From Bin87 sp963663945 (GTDB taxonomy: Bacteria > Chloroflexota > Dehalococcoidia > Lucifugimonadales > UBA3495), in contig OY760687.1 in assembly GCA_963663945.1 (NCBI GenBank), positions 2,232,001-2,296,000 on the forward strand: a DNA stretch of 64,000 nucleotides, written 5' to 3'. The notes beneath the pieces are model-generated. The model did no database searches and was not told the origin of the DNA. It was given only the letters and a program-made list of their open reading frames with translations. Positions 42,821 to 50,531 of the stretch are shown in pieces (positions within the stretch are counted from its first letter, which is position 1; each line of letters starts with the position of its first letter). Both the position numbers and the translations under genes were made by a program.

Positions 42821-44944
42821 ATGGATTTCTGGAATGATACGCAGCTGGCTTCGATTGACCGGATGCTGAACCCGCGATCGATTGCAGTGGTGGGGGCGAC
42901 GCCGCGGATGCAGTACGGCGGGCGGTTCGTGGCTTCCGCGATGGGCGCGATGGAGAATGGTGTCAACGTGTATCCGGTGAACCCGCGCTACGAAGAGGTG
43001 CAGGGCTTGCAGTGCTATCCTTCGGTGTCGGCGTTGCCGGAGGCACCGGACGTGGTGGGCGTGGTGGTGCCGTACCACGCGGTGCTGGACACGCTGCGCG
43101 AGAGCCACGAGAAGGGGGCGAAGTCTGCCATCGTGATCTCGGCTGGGTTCTCCGAACGAGCCGTCGATGACCGGCGGGACCTGCAGGCCGAACTGGGCCA
43201 GTTCGCGCGGGAGTCGGGGATGCGGGTGAGCGGGCCGAACTGCCTGGGCCTGGCGAACCTGAAGGACGACATCTGGGCCAGCGCAGGTTCGCGGGGAGCG
43301 GGTGGATTGAGCGGGCCGATCGGGCTGGTGTGCCAGAGCGGGGCGTCGGCGTTCGGGCCGTTCCTGACGCGGGCGGTCGATGAGGGCATCGGGTTCACCT
43401 ATATCGTGTCGACGGGCAACGAGGCGGACTTGGACTTCTGCGACTTTGCGCGGTACCTGCTGGACGACGACGACACGCGGGTCATCGCCGGCTTCGTGGA
43501 GGGTTTCAAGGACGGCCGCAAGTTCCTGGAGGTGGCGCGAATGGCGGCGGAGCGCGGGAAGCCCATCGTGCTGATCAAGATCGGGCGTTCCGACCTGGGG
43601 TCGCGGGCGGCCGGATCGCACACTGCGGCGCTGACCGGCGTGGACGAGGCCTACGAGGCAGCATTCGCGCAGTACGGCGTCATACGAGTGCAGGACTACG
43701 ATGACCTGCTTCAGGTGTCCAACATGATGGCAAGGTGCCCACGCCCTTCGAAGCGCGGGGTCGCCGTGGTTTCGCACTCAGGTGGGATCAGCAGCCTGAC
43801 CGCGGACATGTTCGGGCAGGCCGGGCTGGATCTGCCGCCGCTGTCGGACCGAGCGCAGGACGGGATCAACGACATCCTGAAGGGGTTCGGATGGGCAGCC
43901 AATCCGTCGGATGTGACCGGGTTCGCCAACAGCGACGATTTCCCGGCGATCATGTCGTTCATGGCGGAGGACGATGACGTGGGCACGCTGGTGGTGGCAT
44001 CGGCGGGCGCGGATCCGCAGGCGACGCAGGTGATCGCGCAGCGAGACGCCAGTGGGATGCCCGTGGCGTTCCTGTGGACGGGAACACGCGGCGCGCAATC
44101 CGGTCTGCCCATGTTGCGACAGGCGGGGATACCGGTGTTTTACGTGCCCGACAAGCTGGCGGCCGGCGTGCGTTATCTGAACGACTACCACGACTGGCGG
44201 GAACAGCGTCTGGCGCGAGGGTTCGCGCCGACCGGCGAACTGACCGGTGCACAGGCCGAAGCGGCCAGGGCGCTGGCGGGCGGCGCAACGCTGTCGGAGT
44301 ACGACAGCAAGGAATTGATTCGCGCTTTTGGCGTGTCGACCACTCAGGAGGAGGTTGCTCCCGATGCTGAAGCGGCGGTGGCGGCGGCAGAGCGGATCGG
44401 GTATCCGGTGGCGCTGAAGGTGAACTCGGCGGACATTCTGCACAAGACGGAAGCGGGGGCGATACGGTTGGGACTGGGTGACGCCGATGCGGTTCGGCGG
44501 GCCTTCAGCGAAGTCACCGCCAACGCGACGGCTTACGACGCCAACGCGCGGGTTGACGGAGCGTTGGTGCAGGAGATGGTGTCCGGAGGTGTCGAGACGA
44601 TCGTGGGCGTGTCCTACGACGCGCAACTGGGGCCGGTGCTGCTGTTCGGCACTGGCGGCGTGATGGTTGAGGTGTACAACGACGTTGCGCTGCGGCTGTG
44701 TCCGATCACCCGCGCGGATGCGCTGGAGATGATCGACGAGGTCAAGGGGGCGCGGCTGCTGCGTGGGTTCCGCGGAGCGCCGGCGGCGGACGTGGATGCT
44801 CTGGCCGACGTGTTGGTGAGCGTGTCGCAGATGGCGGCGCAGCTGGAAGGTTCGCTGGGCGAGCTGGACATCAACCCGCTGATGGTCCTGCCGGCCGGGC
44901 AGGGAGTGAAAGCGGCGGACGCGCTGGTGGTTGGCCGTGGATAG
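42821..44944 (+). CDS. ADP-forming acyl-CoA/acetyl-CoA synthetase (fused alpha-beta)
   Basis: 707 residues. Domain order is CoA-binding (about 10-140; RSIAVVGATPRMQYGG), succinyl-CoA-ligase-like domains (about 150-460; the phospho-His loop is in SHTAALTG), and an ATP-grasp domain (about 480-700; GYPVALKVNSADILHKTEAG, later LGELDINPLMVLPAGQG). These enzymes make acyl-CoA with ATP giving ADP, or the reverse to conserve energy. The same fold is found in protein acetyltransferases (Pat), but no GNAT domain is present. GGGAG precedes ATG 42821. Confidence 0.92.
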   Translation: MDFWNDTQLASIDRMLNPRSIAVVGATPRMQYGGRFVASAMGAMENGVNVYPVNPRYEEVQGLQCYPSVSALPEAPDVVGVVVPYHAVLDTLRESHEKGAKSAIVISAGFSERAVDDRRDLQAELGQFARESGMRVSGPNCLGLANLKDDIWASAGSRGAGGLSGPIGLVCQSGASAFGPFLTRAVDEGIGFTYIVSTGNEADLDFCDFARYLLDDDDTRVIAGFVEGFKDGRKFLEVARMAAERGKPIVLIKIGRSDLGSRAAGSHTAALTGVDEAYEAAFAQYGVIRVQDYDDLLQVSNMMARCPRPSKRGVAVVSHSGGISSLTADMFGQAGLDLPPLSDRAQDGINDILKGFGWAANPSDVTGFANSDDFPAIMSFMAEDDDVGTLVVASAGADPQATQVIAQRDASGMPVAFLWTGTRGAQSGLPMLRQAGIPVFYVPDKLAAGVRYLNDYHDWREQRLARGFAPTGELTGAQAEAARALAGGATLSEYDSKELIRAFGVSTTQEEVAPDAEAAVAAAERIGYPVALKVNSADILHKTEAGAIRLGLGDADAVRRAFSEVTANATAYDANARVDGALVQEMVSGGVETIVGVSYDAQLGPVLLFGTGGVMVEVYNDVALRLCPITRADALEMIDEVKGARLLRGFRGAPAADVDALADVLVSVSQMAAQLEGSLGELDINPLMVLPAGQGVKAADALVVGRG

Positions 44945-46053
44945 CGCAGCGACAGTGGATCCTGCCGGAGAAATCGAACATCTCGCGCCAGCGCTGCGTT
45001 CGGACCGGGCGCTGGCGCAGCGGTTCCGGCGGTTCGCCGCAGAGGAGTGTTCGGAGGCATCCGACGAAGGAGCCGGCTCCCGAACCTACGAGATACTATC
45101 CGAGACCGTGGCCAACGATCCGGCTTTGCTCGGGATGGCGCGCTGGTGTCTTGTTGGCCAACCGATCCCCAATCTGCTGTTTGCGGCGGTCAAGCGGACG
45201 CTGGCATATTTCCCCTGCCTCTGAATTGGCCGGGCATTACCGGTACCTGGAATCTGGAGACCGGCCGGCGCCGACGCTCGGACGGGCATTCACGGAATTT
45301 GCGCTGGCGCATCGGGACCAGATTATCCAGTATCTCGAATCGCGCATGGTGCAGACCAACGAGGTTGGTCGATGCGCTTACCTGTTGCCCGGTTTTCTGA
45401 CCATTGCCGCAGAGAATCCGGACCGGCCCCTTGCATTGCTGGATGTGGGAGCCAGCGCCGGTCTGAACCTGAATTGGGACAAGTACCGGTACCGGTATTC
45501 GAGCGGCGAGGAATTCGGTTCCACGGATTCGCCGGTCGTGATCGAGTGCGACGCCAGGAATGGGTTGCCGGAGTTACCCACGGCCTTCCCCCAAGTGAGT
45601 TTCAGGGTAGGGATCGACCTGGCGCCGGTGAACCTCGGAAGCGATGAAGAATACCGGTGGATGCAAGCTTTGGTCTGGCCGGAGCACCGGGGACGGGCGG
45701 CCCTCTTGTCCTCAGCCAGGGACGTCTGGCTACGCTCGCAGCCGACGTTACTGCAGGGCGACACCGTGGAACTACTGCCGGATGTGCTTCGGGACGCTCC
45801 CAAAGATGCCGCGCTGTGCGTGTTTCACTGCCACACGCTGAACCAGTTCACCCCTGAGGCGCGGGAGCGGTTCGAGAGCATCCTGCGGGCAGAGTCCATG
45901 GAACGTGTCGTGTATCACATTCCGTCAGAGGGAGCACGGGTCTTGCTACGAAAGATTGTCGGGGGAACCCGGGAGACCCTGCTCACTGCGCGAAGACAGG
46001 TACACGGCAGATGGATCGCATGGGATACTGATACAAAGGTATCCTCTGAGTAG
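44937..46053 (+). pseudogene. DUF2332 protein interrupted by a single-base frameshift
   Basis: The first part (GTG 44937, overlapping the synthetase stop) reads through ARWCLVGQPIPNLLFAAVKR and stops at 45224. The second frame continues with ELAGHYRYLESG and then LESRMVQTNEVGRCAYLLPG, LLDVGASAGLNLNWD and CVFHCHTLNQF to 46053. Removing one C from the CCCC run at 45212-45215 joins the frames as LAYFPASELAGHYRYL, giving a normal DUF2332 protein of about 370 residues. The downstream part looks undamaged. Either an indel error in the assembly or a very recent inactivation explains this. The function of DUF2332 is unknown; the GASAGLNL motif suggests a methyltransferase-like fold. Confidence 0.8.
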
Positions 46054-46134
46054 GAATCAGCCTGCCGTACGAGTTCGACATTGCTCAATGGCGGGGACCG
46101 GCCCGCGGCCGGAATGGCGGGGCGTGGAAGCCGG

Positions 46135-46395
46135 TCAACGGGACCAGGTCTTCACAGCGATCACTGTTGCGCACAACAGTGAGGCGATGCAGAAGGTAGG
46201 CATGGCGGCTAGAGACACCGCATCCCATCCGGGTAGAAGCGACATGGCGGCGATCCCGAGGAAGGCAGATCCGCCAACCGTGAGGCCAGCCAAGATTGAG
46301 CTGGCCAAAACGTTTGTGTACCAAGGCCTGCCCTCATCAGTGTGGAGAGCGGAGGCCGTAAATCGCGCGATGGAAACGGAAAGAATATGGCTCAT
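46135..46395 (-). CDS. Small membrane protein, translationally coupled
   Basis: 86 residues with two hydrophobic segments (about 28-50 and 58-80) separated by LLPGWDAV. Its ATG overlaps the stop of the upstream flavin-nucleotide-binding-like gene as ATGA, a common sign of coupling, which is the main reason for calling it. I recognise no family. Confidence 0.6.
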   Translation of the reverse strand: MSHILSVSIARFTASALHTDEGRPWYTNVLASSILAGLTVGGSAFLGIAAMSLLPGWDAVSLAAMPTFCIASLLCATVIAVKTWSR

Positions 46396-46808
46396 CGTTC
46401 CTGCAGGACTTCTCCTGAAAGTTGGTTGATGCGGTAAAGGCGAACGAGAACAGCGGCGCCGATGCGATCGGGGTCACGGTCGAGTTCACCCTGGACGGTG
46501 CGGGACATGACGTTGTCGCGTATCGCCCCTTCCCGGTACATGGTGGCCGTGCCGTAGAACCGCAGGTTGACCCGTTCGGTGGGATGGCGATAGAAGAGCA
46601 CGACTTTAGAGCCGTTCTCGATATTGGAAGCGGAATTCCGCCAACCGCGCTCCCAGAAGGCCAGGGTCTCGCGGTCAAACACGAGAACACTGCCACGCAT
46701 GCTGATCTGGGGCTCGCCATCCGGGGACACGGTAGCGATGAACATGGGGCAGCGGTCGGCCAAAGCGTTGTCGATACGGCGGCGGAGTTCGTCGTCGATG
46801 TGGATCAT
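46392..46808 (-). CDS. Pyridoxamine-5'-phosphate-oxidase-like flavin/cofactor-binding protein
   Basis: 138 residues from ATG 46808 with AGGAG 6 bases upstream. The split-barrel fold is recognisable from MFIATVSPDGEPQISMRGSV, ALAFWERGWRNSASNIENG-like strand/helix order, KVVLFYRHPTERVNLRFYG, and a C-terminal VLVRLYRINQL. Family members bind FMN, F420 or heme and include many of unknown function. True PNPOx residues for pyridoxine were not found. Confidence 0.8.
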   Translation of the reverse strand: MIHIDDELRRRIDNALADRCPMFIATVSPDGEPQISMRGSVLVFDRETLAFWERGWRNSASNIENGSKVVLFYRHPTERVNLRFYGTATMYREGAIRDNVMSRTVQGELDRDPDRIGAAVLVRLYRINQLSGEVLQER

Positions 46809-46944
46809 GGAAGACTCCTGGAGGATGCTGCGGGACGCGGAGGCACTCGAGAGAACGTGGGCCCGACCCCGCAAATAGCTCCTATAGGATACCCGACGAA
46901 ACGCCGGAGGGTGAGCGGAATCTCTCGTGCGTACCCGCTTTCAT

Positions 46945-47060
46945 AGATCGTCAGAATCAGGATTTTCAAGATTTGAGGATTATCAGGATTTGAACCGTTC
47001 TGTGACGGAGATCTCCTAATCCTGCCCAATCACAAAATCCGGTAAATCCTGGTTCTGACG
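46945..47060. repeat. Intergenic element with inverted CAGGATT-type repeats
   Basis: Begins with the 20-base repeat also seen at 41995 and continues with several GGATT-containing units. It ends with a reverse copy (AATCCTGGTTCTGACG, 47045-47060). The two halves can pair into a long imperfect stem. It occupies the gap between the minus-strand CitE-like and PNPOx-like genes. Confidence 0.65.
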
Positions 47061-47158
47061 TTTCCCCGCCACAAACCAAGTGCGGGCGAGAGCAAGACCT
47101 GGATTGACGGGCCATCGCCAGCCCATCCAGCCTAAACGGAGTGTACAAGGGGCGAAAG

Positions 47159-48112
47159 CTAGCCGATCAACGGTATCGAGGAGTCGAAGGAAGCTTCGGC
47201 GACAGCGAGGGCGGCCTGCTTTTCGGCGTCCCGGGCGGCGCAGGCGGCGCTCATTGCTAGGACGTCCTTGGCCCACTCGTCGACGGGCACGTCGATCATG
47301 CGCCCCGCGAAGGGAGCCGCGGCAGTACCGGCGGCCAGCGCCTGAGCAAAGACCTCGCGCACCTGCGTGTAGTAGTCGACCAGCGCCTCCGTGGGCGTGT
47401 AGGCCTCGTTGACGGGGTCGATCCAACTGGGGTTCCCGCAGACCATGCCCTTGAAGCCCAGGTTCCGCGTATCGGTGGCGATCTTGACCATTGCCTCGTG
47501 GGAGACCTGTCCGGTTTGGACGCCCATGGGGTCGGCGACGGCGATGGGCTGCACGCCGGCGGCCGTGGCCTCGATACACAGGCGGCCGCGGGCGAACACA
47601 AAGGCGTCGTGCTCGGAGGATTGGGTGATACCCAAAGAGGCAGCGAGGGCGGCCTCGTCGATGCCGACCTGCCTGACGCGGGGCGACGCGGTGATGATTT
47701 CGCGGATGTGCCAGACGCCGGCAGCGGTCTCGATGGAAGGCGTGATTTCCAGCGAGCCACGGGTCACGCCGTGTATCTTTTCCAGGTCCGCCAAAATCCC
47801 ATCGGCCTCGGCGACCTGATTAGCGGACTCGACGCCGGGAAGCACGATACCGGTCAATCCGGGCCCAACGGCAGCGCCGCTGTCAGCGTAGACGAAGTCC
47901 GCGTTGACCCGTACGAAGACCTCCGCTCCGCCCTTGCCGGCGAGAGCCACGCACTGACGAAGGGTTGACCGAACCTGGGCGAGTTCGGCGGCGGGAGTGC
48001 CGTCCTGCAGATCGAGGGTGACTGCGTCAGCGTGGCGCATCCAACTGCGGACGACCATCCTTGATTGGACCGCCGGCACGACCAGGTTGGAGCGTCGGAC
48101 TAGGATCGGCAT
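47159..48112 (-). CDS. HpcH/HpaI-CitE family lyase, variant copy 1
   Basis: 317 residues, TIM-barrel family of citrate lyase beta subunit and malyl/citramalyl-CoA lyases. The Mg-ligand Glu is kept in SIETAAGV. The first motif reads LDLQDGT (normally LDLEDAV), the substrate Arg/Lys of LP(K/R) is Gly in VLPGVES, and the Asp of the GxxD motif is Glu in VGIDEAA. Last gene of a three-paralogue run, 16 bases behind copy 2. It may have a different substrate or a subunit role. Confidence 0.83.
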   Translation of the reverse strand: MPILVRRSNLVVPAVQSRMVVRSWMRHADAVTLDLQDGTPAAELAQVRSTLRQCVALAGKGGAEVFVRVNADFVYADSGAAVGPGLTGIVLPGVESANQVAEADGILADLEKIHGVTRGSLEITPSIETAAGVWHIREIITASPRVRQVGIDEAALAASLGITQSSEHDAFVFARGRLCIEATAAGVQPIAVADPMGVQTGQVSHEAMVKIATDTRNLGFKGMVCGNPSWIDPVNEAYTPTEALVDYYTQVREVFAQALAAGTAAAPFAGRMIDVPVDEWAKDVLAMSAACAARDAEKQAALAVAEASFDSSIPLIG

Positions 48113-48128
48113 ATTGGACAGCTCCCGG

Positions 48129-49151
48129 TCAGCTTGGGGATTCGGCGGCCTCGGCAGCGTTCACGCGGGCGATCGCCTCGGCTTTCTCCCGATCGCGCTC
48201 CTGGCACAGCGATCGCCACTGCAGCAATTCTTCGGCGCGCGCCGCCTCATAGCGATCGATAACGCGGTGGCGTCCGAGGTACGAGTCCGCCGCCATGGGG
48301 CGCGGAGAGCCTTCCCGGTCCACGGAAGCGACGTCGACCTGCACCCAAGTCTCTCCGGTACGGTCCAGCTTGCGATACTCCTGGAGCACCCACTCGGCGT
48401 CCGAAATCTCATCGTCGGTGGCCGCAAAGCCCCGGATTTGCGGTTCGACAACGGCCGGATGCAGGCCGCCACCGATGCGGAAGCCACACTTGCGGGCGGC
48501 GTCGGCTTCGGCGAAAGCGCGGTCAGGATCGCTGACGCTGCCGGTTATATTGGGCGTGAATGGAGCGGCGTGGGGTTCGCGACCGCTAGCGCGGGCGGCG
48601 AGTTCGACCTCGCCCTTACCGTAAACGAACTGGTCGAAGTCGACGAACATCTCGACTCCGAGGTCGCGGGACATGTCGTAGCCGGCGGCGCCGCCGAAGT
48701 CCATCACTCTGGAACTCGCGGTGACGATCTCGTAGGCGTTGGCGACGCCGACCGCGGTCTCGATGTTGGCGCCGATTTCCACGGCGCCGGGCCGAATGCC
48801 ACGTTCGGCCTCCAGGCGGGTGATGATCCCGTCCATTCGCTCGATTTCGTGGGCGTACTCTGCCTTGGGATAGTTGACCATCATCAGACCGGGCCAAACG
48901 ACGGCGTTGAGGTCCGCCTCCATGAGGTCGTGGTTGATCCGGCAGACTGCGTCGGCACCGCCCTTGTTGACGACGGGGATGGACTCGCGGATCAGGTTGC
49001 GGGCGACGTCCTTGAGCCGGGGAGGAACCGAGTCCTCCAAATCCATGTTGATGTAGTCGCAGCCGCGATGCCAGGCGTTATTGATGAAGCGCGGCGTGAC
49101 CACGGGCATGGTCAGACCGGACCGCTTCAGTCGCCGTGGAGTACTGGCCAT
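48129..49151 (-). CDS. HpcH/HpaI-CitE family lyase, canonical copy 2
   Basis: 340 residues. Motifs are intact: MDLEDSVPP, YPKAE, NIETAVGV and FGGAAGYDMSRDLGV, with the Asp ligand kept. It most resembles malyl-CoA/citramalyl-CoA lyases. The substrate is not certain. AGGAG precedes ATG 49151. It is the middle of the trio, 9 bases behind copy 3. Confidence 0.87.
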   Translation of the reverse strand: MASTPRRLKRSGLTMPVVTPRFINNAWHRGCDYINMDLEDSVPPRLKDVARNLIRESIPVVNKGGADAVCRINHDLMEADLNAVVWPGLMMVNYPKAEYAHEIERMDGIITRLEAERGIRPGAVEIGANIETAVGVANAYEIVTASSRVMDFGGAAGYDMSRDLGVEMFVDFDQFVYGKGEVELAARASGREPHAAPFTPNITGSVSDPDRAFAEADAARKCGFRIGGGLHPAVVEPQIRGFAATDDEISDAEWVLQEYRKLDRTGETWVQVDVASVDREGSPRPMAADSYLGRHRVIDRYEAARAEELLQWRSLCQERDREKAEAIARVNAAEAAESPS

Positions 49152-49160
49152 GGGGAACTC

Positions 49161-50102
49161 CTAAGGAACCGGAATGGGAATACCATCGACGGCGGCGGCC
49201 TTGGCTCGGTCGCGGATCGAACAGGCGTCGGCCCAGGCAATCGTGTTGGACGCCTGACGAACTATGTCAGGGGTGAGGACACGGTCATCCACCGAGACGA
49301 CGGGGCTGGTTCCGGAGACGGTGGCCGACGCATAGGCCTCGCATAGGCCATGCGCCGCCGCGACATCGGATTCGGGAGGAGTGAAGCCGGCGTTCAACGA
49401 GGGAACCTGGTCGTCCAGAACGCAGAAGGAGCCCTGGAAACCGATGGCGCGCCCGCGCTGGGCAGCGGCGAGAGTGTTCGCGGGGGTAGCGAGCAGGCCG
49501 CGATCGGGGAACCGCCACCAGGCACCCAACGGGACGGTTCCGGTGGCCGATGCCAGGGTCACCAATCGTTGCATCAGATACTGCATGAGATGAATCTCGC
49601 CCGATGGTTCCGGCCGCAGGTCCATGACCAGGTCGGCGCGCCCGAGGGACAACCCCCAGGTGCGCGAACTGGCGGTTGCGACCTCGAAACCATTGTGGTT
49701 GCCGAGGGCGGTTTCCAGGCAGAGGACCAATTCAACGCTGCCGGGCAGCATACCGCGGCGACTTTCCAGGTCCGATATGATCGCGTCGATAGCGGCGACC
49801 TGCTCGGGAGTTTCGGCGCGAGTCATCACAATGCCGTCAAGCCCGGGCCACACCGCGGCGCTGAGATCCGCGAGCATCAACTCGGGGTCGATCTGGACAA
49901 ACACCTCCGCGCGGGTGGACTTTGCAGGAGTCAGGCACTCATGCAACGACTCGCGCGCCGCGGGTTTGTCGGATTCGGCCACGAACTCGGCGAGATCCAG
50001 GACGATCACGTCCGCGCCCGCCGAGGGGGCATTTGACACGCGATCGGAGTGTGAGACCGGCGTGAGTAACCAGGAGCGACGAACTTTGGGAGAGCCGGTC
50101 AT
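49161..50102 (-). CDS. HpcH/HpaI-CitE family lyase, variant copy 3
   Basis: 313 residues. The Glu ligand is kept in CLETALGN and the Asp in LGRADLVMD, and VMTRAET has the substrate Arg. The first motif is changed to LDLAEFV in place of LDLEDAV. First gene of the trio, so a promoter must lie in 50103-50200, where a 12-base inverted repeat (50134-50162) is found. The start ATG 50102 has only a weak ribosome-binding site. Confidence 0.82.
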   Translation of the reverse strand: MTGSPKVRRSWLLTPVSHSDRVSNAPSAGADVIVLDLAEFVAESDKPAARESLHECLTPAKSTRAEVFVQIDPELMLADLSAAVWPGLDGIVMTRAETPEQVAAIDAIISDLESRRGMLPGSVELVLCLETALGNHNGFEVATASSRTWGLSLGRADLVMDLRPEPSGEIHLMQYLMQRLVTLASATGTVPLGAWWRFPDRGLLATPANTLAAAQRGRAIGFQGSFCVLDDQVPSLNAGFTPPESDVAAAHGLCEAYASATVSGTSPVVSVDDRVLTPDIVRQASNTIAWADACSIRDRAKAAAVDGIPIPVP

Positions 50103-50133
50103 GGAGGATATCCGTGCGTCGATGAGGCATGAA

Positions 50134-50162
50134 CGGCGGCATTATGTTGTATAATGCCGCCG
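50134..50162. promoter_or_regulatory. Inverted repeat, candidate operator of CitE trio
   Basis: Perfect 12-base arms CGGCGGCATTAT / ATAATGCCGCCG with a 5-base centre, 32 bases upstream of copy 3. TATAAT-like boxes occur inside both arms. Confidence 0.5.
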
Positions 50163-50531
50163 GTTCGTTAGAGTCCGAAGGTTTGCCCGAAAAGTTCGGT
50201 GAATTATATGTGAGCCGGCACTATGTGGCAACTCGGACGGACCCGCTTGTGGAGTTTCTGCACCCGCCAACGAAATGACCAACCTGACGTGACTCTTCTC
50301 GCCTTTCGGGGCAGTAACCCAGGTTGTCCGGTTGCAGAATAGTCCGCCAATAGGCTTCTCCTCGTAGACAGGAACACAGTTGTTGCTGAACGCGAGCCGC
50401 CACTCCCGACCTTGCGCCCGATGGCGCACATCCCGACCACTCACGATGCGTCAGCCGATCCTGGCGGGCGCGCTCGGTCCACCCGATGCGTACGCGCAAT
50501 CGATACCGGACTGACAGGAGCAAATCTCCAA
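50163..50531. other. Gene-free stretch before CHAT gene
   Basis: 369 bases between divergent transcription units. An open frame runs back from the CHAT gene to 50412 but reads as non-conserved, Arg/Asp-rich sequence and is not included. No clear -35/-10 pair was found. Confidence 0.4.

Noticed and set aside
50412..50531. N-terminal extension of the CHAT protein
   Set aside because: Forty residues with no hydrophobic or conserved pattern; ATG 50532 has a ribosome-binding site and leads directly into the domain.
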